48,225 nucleotides of DNA from contig JAGRNJ010000021.1 of NCBI GenBank assembly GCA_020440825.1, positions 1 to 48,225 on the forward strand. Direction: 5' to 3'. Source of the stretch: Leptospiraceae bacterium (GTDB taxonomy: Bacteria > Spirochaetota > Leptospiria > Turneriellales > Turneriellaceae). Below are positions 18,230 to 26,726 of the stretch, one piece after another. Position 1 is the stretch's first letter. Each line of letters opens with the position of its first letter. The notes beneath the pieces were generated by a model. The model was not told the DNA's origin and ran no database searches. It was given only the letters and a program-made list of their open reading frames with translations. A program made the translations under genes and the position numbers.

Positions 18230-18994
18230 ATGCAAGTGCTTAACGCACCGACAGATATGACAGAACTGCGGGCAATTCAACTGACCGAACTTGATATACT
18301 CAAAGTAATTGATAAGATTTGCAGTAAACATAAACTCAATTATTGGCTTACCGACGGAACCTTATTGGGCGCTAAGCGTCATGGGGGGTTTATTCCCTGG
18401 GATGATGATATCGACTTATGCATAATGAGAGATGAATATAAAACTCTGGTTGAAATTTTACCAGAGGCTCTGCCCAAAGGGTACAAAATGATTATAAAGG
18501 GGAATCCTGACTCAGAGATGAATCGTAAATCTCCCTGGTTAACTGGTGTTACAATTGAAAAAAACGGATACCCCGGGTTCGTAGATTTTTTCCCGATTGA
18601 TAAATCTTTTCATTCCAGATTTATGGGTGAGCTACAGCAAAAACTCTATAAGTATCTGGTTTTACCTTTTAGACTCGAACCTCTGCGGGGGGTAAAAAAA
18701 CTTCGTTCTTTTACAGCAAAATTAGTGTCCTTTTTTATTGCACCCGAAGTTCTTGAGCAGAAGATTTTCAATATGTATACCATGAGCAAAAACCAGCGAT
18801 TTCGGTATTCGCTGTCTGACTCAAAATTTGCGCATTATTTTGACGAAGCGCAAATTTTCCCTCTTTCAAAAATAGAGTTTGAAAAAATTAAATTTCCGGC
18901 ACCTGCTCAGGTTCATGAATACCTGGTAGAAATCTACGGTCCTGACTACATGACCCCGCCGCCAGAAAAAAAACGCCGGCCAATGCACACTTAA
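18230..18994 (+). CDS. LicD-family phosphotransferase
   Basis: A 254-residue protein (from ATG 18230) with the LicD nucleotidyltransferase-like core: WLTDGTLLGAKRHGGFIPWD followed by DDIDLCI, including the paired aspartates that bind metal. LicD proteins attach phosphorylcholine or related phospho-alcohols to surface glycans, so a role in lipopolysaccharide or surface-polymer decoration is expected; the acceptor cannot be read from the sequence. No membrane segment is present. The exact start is uncertain: TTG at 18224 and ATG at 18257 are in frame and none has a Shine-Dalgarno. It stands alone, with no glycan-synthesis gene beside it. Confidence 0.82.
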   Translation: MQVLNAPTDMTELRAIQLTELDILKVIDKICSKHKLNYWLTDGTLLGAKRHGGFIPWDDDIDLCIMRDEYKTLVEILPEALPKGYKMIIKGNPDSEMNRKSPWLTGVTIEKNGYPGFVDFFPIDKSFHSRFMGELQQKLYKYLVLPFRLEPLRGVKKLRSFTAKLVSFFIAPEVLEQKIFNMYTMSKNQRFRYSLSDSKFAHYFDEAQIFPLSKIEFEKIKFPAPAQVHEYLVEIYGPDYMTPPPEKKRRPMHT

Positions 18995-19057
18995 AGCTCG
19001 TGCACAGACCCAGATCGTTTTCCAAAGTTGCCTCACGGGCCAGTACAGAACTCTGGA

Positions 19058-19915
19058 TCAAATTATTTCCAGAGCTCGGTTCAAGCCTACTTTGATCTTT
19101 TTATTGGTCGCCAGAGACAGCCCGTTATAAACGGCACGTGATAAACAGACAGCATCTGGCCTGGCAATAAAGCTTTCATCTGCAATATTAAAATTTAACC
19201 CAACTTCGCGGGTTGCTTCATCGCGCCGGGTAACAAATGCATTCGCAATCTGGATTGAATTTTGAGCATTGCGCACAAAAACTTTTACATGATCTCTCAA
19301 TTGCAACTGCCTCAAACTTCTGCTTTCATTCAACCTTGCTCCCAGGCCATTGAGACTCAAATCTTTTAACTTACCTGTAACAGGAATTTCTCGATGATTT
19401 TTCTCAACTCGAATGGTTACCCGATAGTCAAAATAAGCAGGAAAAGAAACCCGAACAAATTTTCGAATTGGTCTGTCATCGGCAGCAATCACCGGCAGTA
19501 ATTTTTTACGAATCAGCAACCAGGCATTCGGTCGGTACTCGAGATTTTGCTGATAGAACGGAATTCCTGCTTCTGCAAACAGCTCTTTCAAATCTTCATT
19601 CAATATTCTGGTGTGTACAAGACAGTTATGGGGGCAGAAACCAGAGATGTAGCGAATAAGTTTTTTAGCCAAAACCATTACCCCTGCAAGTCGGGGAAAA
19701 GGCAGGTACTCTAGAATTCGATCAAGATTAAAGGCAAACCCTGTATATCTGCCATTGATTGCCCAAAGACCGGGCAGCTCGTCGAATCTCGCCTCATGAA
19801 TGTAGATATCTCTCTTGAGAAATTCGAAACGCTCTCGTTCACCAATGTGCGAAGGTAATCCAAACCACGATAAAATTTTTGGGGTCGCGGTCACCCCGTC
19901 TTCTGTTATTTTCAT
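19058..19915 (-). CDS. PilZ-domain protein (c-di-GMP receptor candidate)
   Basis: From ATG 19915 the protein has 285 residues; this start has GGAGG (19921-19925) five bases upstream, and is preferred to an in-frame codon at 19939. The C-terminal half is a PilZ domain carrying both c-di-GMP contacts: RKFVR at 151-155 and DLSLNG at 185-190. The N-terminal half, about 145 residues, is of unknown type, with two cysteines in FCPHNC. It should sense cyclic di-GMP and alter motility or surface behaviour, in line with the flagellar genes 1.9 kb away, but the effector is unknown. A 7-bp inverted repeat (19051-19074) spans its stop codon. Confidence 0.85.
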   Translation of the reverse strand: MKITEDGVTATPKILSWFGLPSHIGERERFEFLKRDIYIHEARFDELPGLWAINGRYTGFAFNLDRILEYLPFPRLAGVMVLAKKLIRYISGFCPHNCLVHTRILNEDLKELFAEAGIPFYQQNLEYRPNAWLLIRKKLLPVIAADDRPIRKFVRVSFPAYFDYRVTIRVEKNHREIPVTGKLKDLSLNGLGARLNESRSLRQLQLRDHVKVFVRNAQNSIQIANAFVTRRDEATREVGLNFNIADESFIARPDAVCLSRAVYNGLSLATNKKIKVGLNRALEII

Positions 19916-20013
19916 TTTGACCTCCTCGGTCGTAAACACTCCTCTAACGCAACATATATTAAAGCTAAGCTTCTGCTATATAATGCAACCTATGCTACCA
20001 AAAGGCCAAAAAA

Positions 20014-20046
20014 TTGACAGAGCATCGACCCGATTTTCTTAAACCT
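20014..20046 (+). promoter_or_regulatory. Candidate leaderless promoter of the permease operon
   Basis: TTGACA (20014-20019) begins 33 bases before ATG 20047; TCTTAA (20037-20042) is a weak -10 at 17-base spacing. The TTG that could be read as an upstream start codon is itself the first half of this hexamer. Confidence 0.45.
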
Positions 20047-20955
20047 ATGGTGAGGTTTTTGAATAAGATTGCAGGCGGATGGATTCTCTTACTTCTAATT
20101 CTCACCATTCTGGCCACCGGGCTTGCTCGCTATCGAGGTGGCTCTGCAGCGGTGGTTTTAGCGGGCCAAAGGGCGACCAGTGCTGAACTTCTGGAAATGC
20201 AGGGAGAATTGCAACAAGACAAAATTTTCATCTTCGAACTTGCACACAGATTCAGTAAAATTATTCAGCTTGATTTTGGGGAAACAATTCGCAAAGAACC
20301 AATTCTTCCTCTTATTTTTTCCGGGTTTCAAATTACATTATTACTTTCTGGCATTGCCGCCCTTGGCTCCCTGATTTACGGAGTAGGTCTGGCGGTGCTG
20401 GCAAATATCTTTACGGGCAGCAAAAGAATTCTTATTCAATTCAATTACCTGATCTTATCAACCCCTGTGTTTATTATTGCACTTTTTCTTTTGGTTATGT
20501 TTGCACTCTACTGGCCACTCTTGCCGCCCGGCGGAACTCAACTTTCAGGCTGGATGATTCTACCGGCTCTTTCTCTGGGTTCCAAAACCGGATGCCGACT
20601 TTTTCTATTCGCTGATGAGTTTTTTGAACGGGAGTACTCAAAACAATATGTTAAGACAGCCCGTGCCTATGGAATGAGTCGCGCCAATATTATTTTTCCC
20701 TGGACAGCCAAGAATATTGCACTGCCGGTACTGAATTACTGGCTCATAGATTTTGCTTCTTATCTGGCGGGGGCAGCCATTGTAGAATCTATTTTTTCTA
20801 TACCCGGTATCGGCTATCTTTTGCTGCAATCATTGCACCAGTATGACACCAATTTAATGCTAGGAATTTTAATCATGGTTTCACTGGCGGTCTATTCAGT
20901 TTCAATAGCACAAGAGGCTCTAGATCACTGGTATAAAAGGTACTCAGGCAAATGA
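20047..20955 (+). CDS. ABC transporter permease, DppB/OppB family
   Basis: A 302-residue inner-membrane permease with six predicted helices: one N-terminal (about 8-26), a periplasmic loop, then a bundle of five (IFSGFQITLLLSGIAALGSLIY onward). The EAA-type loop that contacts the ATPase is visible as YVKTARAYGMSRANIIF, and the end has SIFSIPGIGYLLLQSLHQYD, a strong DppB/OppB signature. Start ATG 20047 is chosen over TTG 20014, which falls inside a TTGACA hexamer. The gene overlaps the next by four bases (ATGA). No ATPase or binding protein gene is adjacent, so the transporter must borrow these from elsewhere. Substrate: peptides, nickel or another small solute, not decidable. Confidence 0.87.
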   Translation: MVRFLNKIAGGWILLLLILTILATGLARYRGGSAAVVLAGQRATSAELLEMQGELQQDKIFIFELAHRFSKIIQLDFGETIRKEPILPLIFSGFQITLLLSGIAALGSLIYGVGLAVLANIFTGSKRILIQFNYLILSTPVFIIALFLLVMFALYWPLLPPGGTQLSGWMILPALSLGSKTGCRLFLFADEFFEREYSKQYVKTARAYGMSRANIIFPWTAKNIALPVLNYWLIDFASYLAGAAIVESIFSIPGIGYLLLQSLHQYDTNLMLGILIMVSLAVYSVSIAQEALDHWYKRYSGK

Positions 20956-21740
20956 AAAAAACAAAATTTGTCAGGTATTGGCCGGCTTTCATCTTGCTTG
21001 CGGCTTTTATTCTGAGTTTTATTGTACCCGCTCCTGTTATAAATTTGGGGAAAGCCTGGTGCCTGCCATCTTTAACCCAGAACCCGCTAGGCTGCTCACC
21101 TCTCGGGCAAGATCTCGCATTATTGATACTCTCATCACTTAAAGAAACTTTGCTGATTGCAATTGCAGGGCGTTGTTTTGCTCTGCTTTTATCTGTGCTC
21201 GGTTTTTTTGCAGCATGGCAAGGCGGACAGTTTATCGAGTCTTCCCTGCTTAGACTGAGTGATGCCCTTTTGACCTTGCCGGCGCTGCTGCTTGCACTCG
21301 CTGCAGGGTTTATTCTGGGTTCAGGACGCATCTCTATGATACTGGCAATTGCCGTATCTGAATGGGCTGTAAACCAGAAGTGGCTTATAGGGCGGCTGCG
21401 AGAATATTCCCGCGCAACCTATATTGAAGCTGCACGCAGTGGCGGGGCAGGAAAATTTTTTATTATGGTGAAACATTTTTCCCCGCCTTTACGAGAAGAT
21501 GTGGGGCTTCTCTTTTTTCTTTTTTTTCCCGGCAGTCTGCTGAATGTTACAGCTCTGGAATTTCTTGGTCTTACAGCCTCTGAACGATTAGACGGTTTAG
21601 GCTATCTGATCGCCGCGTATCGGGATGCCATTTTTCTTTACCCACATGTAGTATTGTTCCCTGCTGTCTCGCTGGTACTGGTTATACTGCTAGCTGTTCT
21701 GGCAAAAGATGTCCTGCAGAAAAAAAAGTACTCAAGCTGA
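20952..21740 (+). CDS. ABC transporter permease, DppC/OppC family
   Basis: A 262-residue partner permease. An N-terminal helix (11-28) is followed by the short family segment PLGCSPLGQDLALLILSSLK and four further helices; the ATPase-contact loop reads YIEAARSGGAGKFFIMVKH, matching the E-A-A-x-x-G consensus. The four-base overlap with the DppB-like gene means the two are translated together and form one heteromeric channel. It is shorter than most DppC proteins (about 280-300) but has no missing core segment that I can see. Confidence 0.87.
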   Translation: MKKTKFVRYWPAFILLAAFILSFIVPAPVINLGKAWCLPSLTQNPLGCSPLGQDLALLILSSLKETLLIAIAGRCFALLLSVLGFFAAWQGGQFIESSLLRLSDALLTLPALLLALAAGFILGSGRISMILAIAVSEWAVNQKWLIGRLREYSRATYIEAARSGGAGKFFIMVKHFSPPLREDVGLLFFLFFPGSLLNVTALEFLGLTASERLDGLGYLIAAYRDAIFLYPHVVLFPAVSLVLVILLAVLAKDVLQKKKYSS

Positions 21741-21774
21741 TTCTGAAAATCTTGCACCCCTTTTAGCTTATTTC

Positions 21775-21808
21775 TTCAGGAATTTTCAGAAATGCCGATA
21801 TTCCTGAT
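21775..21808 (+). promoter_or_regulatory. FliA (sigma-28)-like promoter of the flagellar operon
   Basis: GCCGATAT (21794-21801) matches the sigma-28 -10 consensus GCCGATAA in seven of eight bases and ends seven bases before the ATG at 21809. The -35 side is a weak match (TTCAGGAA at 21775-21782 against TAAAGTTT). The transcription start would fall at the ATG. No Shine-Dalgarno is seen. Confidence 0.45.
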
Positions 21809-22348
21809 ATGGACACAACCGCTGCACAAAATTCTACAAGAAGACTCATTACCTCACTAGACTCTGACTTTCCTGAAAGATACCAGCAGATCAATGATAT
21901 TCTTCTACAATTGCAGGCAGAATACGAAGACCTGTTGAAACTCGAATATGAAAAAAGCAATGTTATAGTCACACGAGAAAACAGTAAAATTCAGGAAATC
22001 TGTCAAAGACAAGAAGTTACAATGAAATCTCTTGAGCAGACCGAATCAGAGAAAGACTGCCTGTTTGCCTCATGGAATTGCCGAGGTAAGTCAATCAGCG
22101 AAGTTCTGCAGATTCTGAATGTTTCTGAGAAAGAAGAAGCAGCAATTATGCAACATGTTTTCTATTTGAAAACCCTGATCACAGATCTGGAAGGCCGTTC
22201 CCGTACCAATGCCATCATGCTGGCAGACACTGCAAAGATGGTTCAACTGTCTTTTGAGGGTATGACAGGCCGCTCAACAATTACTTATAACGGAAAAGGA
22301 GTAAAGCAGACTTCTCAGGCTCGTCAGCTGGTCGATTTAACCGCATAA
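21809..22348 (+). CDS. flgN: FlgN-like flagellar chaperone
   Basis: A 179-residue, mostly helical, soluble protein in the position and size of FlgN, the export chaperone that keeps FlgK and FlgL unassembled before secretion. Its heptad-like central region (about 25-95, many L, E and Q) fits the coiled FlgN fold; sequence identity to FlgN is low, so the call leans on synteny. The C-terminal part (MLADTAKMVQLSFEGMTG, YNGKGVKQT) matches the tail that binds hook-junction proteins in the family. It is first in a five-gene operon, 19 bases before flgK. Confidence 0.8.
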   Translation: MDTTAAQNSTRRLITSLDSDFPERYQQINDILLQLQAEYEDLLKLEYEKSNVIVTRENSKIQEICQRQEVTMKSLEQTESEKDCLFASWNCRGKSISEVLQILNVSEKEEAAIMQHVFYLKTLITDLEGRSRTNAIMLADTAKMVQLSFEGMTGRSTITYNGKGVKQTSQARQLVDLTA

Positions 22349-22367
22349 GAAGGGAGAATTAAAGTAT

Positions 22368-24275
22368 ATGGCTTCAACATTCATGGGTCTGGAAACTGCC
22401 AAAAGGGGAATGTCTTCCCACCAGATGGCATTACAAACAACCGGGCATAACATTTCTAACGCTGATAACAAGAATTACGCGCGTCAGCGAGTACAAATCG
22501 AAACAGTAATGCCTTTATACAACCCTTCTATGAACCGGGAGAATGGCCCGGGAATGATCGGTCAGGGAAGTAAAGCCGGTGATATAGATCGTGTAAGGGA
22601 TAAATTTATCGACTCACGGATTTTCAATGGCGAACAATCAAAATCATACTGGAGTACCCGGGAAAATTATCTGCGCCAGACCGAAATTATTTATAATGAG
22701 CCATCCGACGATTCACTTCGATCACAAATGGATCGCTTCTGGCAATCCTGGCAGGAACTGTCGCAGTTTCCTGAAGAGATGTCTCATCGTGAGGTTGTTA
22801 GAACACGCGGAAAAGAAATGACCTTTCGAATTCGCGAAACCTTTACCCGCCTGTTCGAATTACGCAAACAGGCAGATTTTGATATTGAAGTCAGCGTCAA
22901 CCGAATCAATGAATTAGCGTTGCAGGTTAGAGACCTCAACGAAAGAATCATGAAGTCTGAAGCTCTAAAAGATTCCCCTAATGATTTAAAAGATCGTCGT
23001 GACGCCCTGATTCAGGAACTTTCTCAACTTGGCGGTGTTTCAATTGAATTTTCAGACCCGAACGAAGCGATTGTCTATCTGGGCGGAGAGATGCTGGTAC
23101 AGGGTGAGACTGTGCACAAACTTTTAATGGCCAATGATGCAGCAAACGAGGGTCTCAAGAAAATAACCTGGGAACACAATGATCAACTGGCCCTTTTCAG
23201 ATCGGGCCGAGTACAGAGTCTGCTGGATATACGGGACCAGGTACTCAAAGAAAATATTGAAAAAATGGATCTTTTGGCAGTCAATGTTTCTGATATTGTC
23301 AATGAAGTTCACCGCGATGGTTTTGGTCTCACAAAAGAAACCAATGTCAATTTCTTCGATCTTGAAAATTTATCACGAAATATTCGCGGTAATTTTGACC
23401 TTACCGGCAACGGTCAGGATGATGTATCTGCAGTGTTTAAGATGGCTGGGCGCAATAAAGTTGTTGCTGACCGCCCGATTGGTGTAGCCGGAACCCTTAC
23501 CTTCGCCAAGAATGATGCCTCTTCAACCTCTATCTATGTAACTTACCGACCCGATGACACATTGAGTTCGGTCATTGAAAGAATCAACCGTTCAGGTGCA
23601 GGTGTTGTGGCATATGTAAACCATAACGATAATCTGGTTCTCAAAGGAAAAACTGCCGAAGATGACTGGCGAACAAATTTTATGATTCGGCATGTTGAAG
23701 ACAGTGGTGAACTTCTGGTGGGCTTCTCGGGTCTGTTGCAGAATTCAGGTCCTGCCGGGGCTTATGATTTTCGGCGACTGGACGAAATCAATAAACTGCA
23801 GAGCGGACTCGAAAGACTTACATTGACTCCGGTTCTGCATCCTGCCGGGGCAATTCAGGTTTCCAGAGAGGTTGAAGGAAATATTGCACTCATCGCCGCC
23901 GGTTTCGGGAAAGACGTTGGTGGCACAGGCGATGTAAACCAGGCATTTGGGATGAAAGATGGCGGCAATGCTCTGCGCATTGCACAGGCTTTGCGTCATA
24001 AATCGACGATGGTCGGTGAACATCGAACCGCTGATGAATTTTATAATTCTCTAATCTCAAAAGTCGGGGTCGAAACCAGAACCTCAAAAGACCAGCTCGA
24101 GAATCAGAGCCTTATACTCAGTAATCTTGAGAATATGCGCCAGTCGGTCATGGGAGTGAATCTTGATGAAGAAATGGCCAATATGGTTCAGTTTCAACAT
24201 GCATATAATGCATCTGCCAGAATGCTGCAGATGGTAAATGAAATGTTAGATAGAATTATAGGATTAGTAAGATGA
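22368..24275 (+). CDS. flgK: Flagellar hook-associated protein 1
   Basis: A 635-residue HAP1 that joins the hook to the filament. N-terminal rod/hook signature: FMGLETAKRGMSSHQMALQT then TGHNISNADNKNYARQRV; C-terminal signature: SLILSNLENMRQSVMGVNLD with EEMANMVQFQHAYNASARML. Both ends form the coiled-coil D0/D1 domains; the middle is variable. It overlaps flgL by four bases (ATGA). AAGGGAGA lies before the ATG as a ribosome-binding site. The full set of conserved ends shows it is intact. In spirochaetes the product acts in periplasmic flagella. Confidence 0.96.
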   Translation: MASTFMGLETAKRGMSSHQMALQTTGHNISNADNKNYARQRVQIETVMPLYNPSMNRENGPGMIGQGSKAGDIDRVRDKFIDSRIFNGEQSKSYWSTRENYLRQTEIIYNEPSDDSLRSQMDRFWQSWQELSQFPEEMSHREVVRTRGKEMTFRIRETFTRLFELRKQADFDIEVSVNRINELALQVRDLNERIMKSEALKDSPNDLKDRRDALIQELSQLGGVSIEFSDPNEAIVYLGGEMLVQGETVHKLLMANDAANEGLKKITWEHNDQLALFRSGRVQSLLDIRDQVLKENIEKMDLLAVNVSDIVNEVHRDGFGLTKETNVNFFDLENLSRNIRGNFDLTGNGQDDVSAVFKMAGRNKVVADRPIGVAGTLTFAKNDASSTSIYVTYRPDDTLSSVIERINRSGAGVVAYVNHNDNLVLKGKTAEDDWRTNFMIRHVEDSGELLVGFSGLLQNSGPAGAYDFRRLDEINKLQSGLERLTLTPVLHPAGAIQVSREVEGNIALIAAGFGKDVGGTGDVNQAFGMKDGGNALRIAQALRHKSTMVGEHRTADEFYNSLISKVGVETRTSKDQLENQSLILSNLENMRQSVMGVNLDEEMANMVQFQHAYNASARMLQMVNEMLDRIIGLVR

Positions 24276-25528
24276 TACGTGTAACAAATCTAATGAAAAA
24301 TAATAATCTGGTGACGACCTTAAACCGTCATCAGGCAGATTTACAAAAATCAGAGCGGGAACTGGCAACCGGTTCTAAAATACAGTTCCCGTCTGACGAC
24401 CCGGTTGGGGCTGCAAACCAGATGCTGTTGCGCAGCAGAACTTCTGAATTAGAACAGTACAATAGAAATGTCGAAGAAGCAAAAAATCGCCTGAACCTGA
24501 TGGATGGCCAACTTGACCGAGTCGGTGAAATTTTTCAGCGAGTACGCTATTTAACGGTACAGGCAGCCAATGGTACCAATAGCGGCTTCGAATTAAAAGA
24601 AGCGATCGCAAAAGAAATCAACCAGCATCTGCATGCATTGGTAGATATTGCAAATGTCAAAGATTCCACCGGTCGTTCTCTGTTTGGCGGCAGTGTGATT
24701 GAGCGGGATCCTTTTCTACCGGTATACACTCATTTAATGACGCAGGGAATTGACCAGGGCAATGCAATGACCGGAGTACAATACCAGGGTGATATTCAAA
24801 CTGGAGTACGAGAAATAGAGCGTAATGAAACAATGGGAATTAATTTACCCGGCAATGCAGTTTTCTGGGGAACCAATACATCCATCGCCAGCAATACCGA
24901 CTCATCTGCTTATGTTGCGAGAGGTGACCAGACTTTTGCCTTAGACGGGGTAAGAATAGAAGTTGCTGCTGGTGATACAATCAATGACATTATCGACAAG
25001 ATCAATAGCGCTCCACTTGAAGTAAGGGCAGCAAAGGGTTCACAGGATGATATCATTCTCACAAGTAAAACCCCCCACCAGATCTGGCTCGAAGATATTG
25101 AGGGAGGGACCACCCTGCAAGATCTGGGACTCATCGACGGCTCAAACCCTGAACCGCCAAATAATTATAATCCCAATGCTACCCTCTCTGGTCTCTCAGT
25201 TTTTGATGTAATGATCATGCTGCGCGATGACCTGATCAAAGGCGACACAAAACTTGTCGGCGGGCGGGATCTTGAAGCACTCGATATGGGACTGGAAAAC
25301 CTTTTGCGCTATCGTGCCGAAGTAGGTGCAAGGGTAAATCGTCTAGAGCAGCACGAAAAGCGTCTGGCATGGGATAAGACCCACATCAACGAAATGCTGG
25401 CTAAAAATGAATCTGTAGATGTAATTGATTCTATCGTGCAACTGAAATGGCTTGAAAATGTTCACCAGTATGCTCTACGGGTTGGTGCGGGTTTAATTAA
25501 ACCCACTCTCATGGATTTTCTACGCTGA
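24272..25528 (+). CDS. flgL: Flagellar hook-associated protein 3
   Basis: A 418-residue HAP3 forming the second hook-filament junction layer. The N-terminus MIRVTNLMKNNNLVTTLNRH and RELATGSKIQFPSDDPVGAA are family hallmarks (flagellin-like D0/D1), as is DSTGRSLFGGS near 128. The C-terminal coil (RYRAEVGARVNRLEQHEKRL) pairs with the N-terminus. It is somewhat longer than the E. coli protein because of an inserted central domain. Its stop TGA overlaps the fliW start by one base (TGATG). Confidence 0.95.
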   Translation: MIRVTNLMKNNNLVTTLNRHQADLQKSERELATGSKIQFPSDDPVGAANQMLLRSRTSELEQYNRNVEEAKNRLNLMDGQLDRVGEIFQRVRYLTVQAANGTNSGFELKEAIAKEINQHLHALVDIANVKDSTGRSLFGGSVIERDPFLPVYTHLMTQGIDQGNAMTGVQYQGDIQTGVREIERNETMGINLPGNAVFWGTNTSIASNTDSSAYVARGDQTFALDGVRIEVAAGDTINDIIDKINSAPLEVRAAKGSQDDIILTSKTPHQIWLEDIEGGTTLQDLGLIDGSNPEPPNNYNPNATLSGLSVFDVMIMLRDDLIKGDTKLVGGRDLEALDMGLENLLRYRAEVGARVNRLEQHEKRLAWDKTHINEMLAKNESVDVIDSIVQLKWLENVHQYALRVGAGLIKPTLMDFLR

Positions 25529-25980
25529 TGCCAGTTAAAATAATTTCGAAACCCTACGGAGAAATTGAAGTCGAAGAGAACGGAATTCTGGAGTTTCCTG
25601 ACGGAATTCTTGCATTCGAGAAACTGCAGCGCTACGCAATTTTACCAGCCAAAAAAGATACCGGTTTTCACTGGCTGCAGTCTTTAGATGAAGCCCAGCT
25701 TGCTTTCTTGATTCTCAAACCCGCTGATTTTATCAGGAATTACATACCTGATTTCAAGTTGGACCTTTTGAATTCTTTACAGCTGTCGAAAATTGAAGAC
25801 GCTGAGATCTGGTCAATAGTTACCATTCCGCCCGGTAATCCTGAAAAAATGACAATCAACCTGCAAGGTCCTCTGATCTTAAATAGAGAGAAATGTCTGG
25901 GCGGACAGTTTATTTCAGAAAATGAAAAACATGTTGTTCGTGCTCCGGTCTTGGAACTTATTGATCGAGGTGAAATCTAA
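25528..25980 (+). CDS. fliW: Flagellar assembly factor FliW
   Basis: A 150-residue full-length Fli[21 protein letters not shown] with [18 protein letters not shown] near the start, and a central [20 protein letters not shown] with [10 protein letters not shown]. FliW binds CsrA and blocks its RNA-binding; when flagellin rises it takes FliW away and CsrA represses flagellin translation. Gene order flgL-fliW-csrA with one-base overlaps on both sides (TGATG, TAATG) keeps the two antagonists in a fixed ratio. Confidence 0.96.
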   Translation: MPVKIISKPYGEIEVEENGILEFPDGILAFEKLQRYAILPAKKDTGFHWLQSLDEAQLAFLILKPADFIRNYIPDFKLDLLNSLQLSKIEDAEIWSIVTIPPGNPEKMTINLQGPLILNREKCLGGQFISENEKHVVRAPVLELIDRGEI

Positions 25981-26210
25981 TGCTGGTCTTAGCCCGCAAG
26001 ATAAACGACTCGATCATCATCGATGATTCTATAGAAATTCTCATTGTTGAGATCAAGGGCGATCAGGTGAAAATTGGTATTAAGGCACCAAAATCAGTAA
26101 AAGTTTATCGCGGCGAAATTTACGATGAAATCAAAAAAGAAAACATCGCTGCCTCATCGTCAGAGATACCAGACACCATGCCCGATTTGAAAATCAGAAA
26201 AAAGCCCTGA
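25980..26210 (+). CDS. csrA: Carbon storage regulator CsrA
   Basis: A 76-residue Csr[21 protein letters not shown], then [20 protein letters not shown], and [13 protein letters not shown]. The RNA-contact residues in LVLARK and APKSVKVYR are kept. CsrA binds GGA motifs near ribosome-binding sites and blocks translation. With FliW it forms the flagellin-coupled switch. The tail after residue 58 is a longer than usual extension, as in FliW-controlled CsrA proteins, where it takes part in FliW binding. Start codon overlaps the fliW stop. Confidence 0.96.
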   Translation: MLVLARKINDSIIIDDSIEILIVEIKGDQVKIGIKAPKSVKVYRGEIYDEIKKENIAASSSEIPDTMPDLKIRKKP

Positions 26211-26216
26211 AATCTT

Positions 26217-26714
26217 TTATTCGTCTGAGAGTTCTTCCTCTTCGTCATCTTCACTGTCATCTTCTTCAGGGGTTAAAATCGAGGCCACACGTTCAGCCGC
26301 TTCCCGAAAACGGTCATCCCCCTCATAAGATTCTGAAACTTTATCAAGACTTTCAGCAAACGCTTCAAAGGCAGTTTCCATTTCGGCCAATTCTTTTTCA
26401 AGCTCTGCCGGCGGTTCTTCTGCCTCGGTTAGTTCAGAATACTTTTCATCCAGCTTATCGAGCTGATCAGAGTATTTTTCCATCTTGTCGCCATACGTGT
26501 TTAAGACTGCTGCCGCACTCTGGGCAGATTTACTGGCAGAAAGTGATCTTGTTGCCTCGTTGGTCGCACTGGTTATATTCTTAAAAAGTAGTTTAAACTC
26601 CTGAACCCCTGCCGGGTTGGCAGCTAAGCCAGAAGAATACACCAGGAACATAGCAAGAAAAAAGAAGGTCATTGTTTTTATCATGTTCATTTGATTGCTG
26701 ATATTGGTTTTCAT
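26217..26714 (-). CDS. Exported acidic coiled-coil protein
   Basis: A 165-residue protein with a signal peptide (about 1-32, ending SSGLAANP), two helical, coil-prone segments (75-100 and 105-135) and an intensely acidic tail (EEDDSEDDEEEELSDE). No family is recognised. An AGGAAA ribosome-binding site lies just before the ATG at 26714. It follows the lone kinase-ATPase gene by 12 bases on the same strand, so both are likely co-transcribed. The acidic tail could bind cations or basic proteins in the periplasm; that is a guess. It converges with csrA, with only six bases between. Confidence 0.65.
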   Translation of the reverse strand: MKTNISNQMNMIKTMTFFFLAMFLVYSSGLAANPAGVQEFKLLFKNITSATNEATRSLSASKSAQSAAAVLNTYGDKMEKYSDQLDKLDEKYSELTEAEEPPAELEKELAEMETAFEAFAESLDKVSESYEGDDRFREAAERVASILTPEEDDSEDDEEEELSDE

Positions 26715-26726
26715 ATTTTTCCTGAT

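Noticed and set aside
20014..20046. TTG start for the DppB-like permease
   Set aside because: That TTG is part of a TTGACA hexamer at the same distance seen in ten other genes; the ATG at 20047 gives a normal N-terminus, although AAGG upstream of the TTG leaves some doubt.
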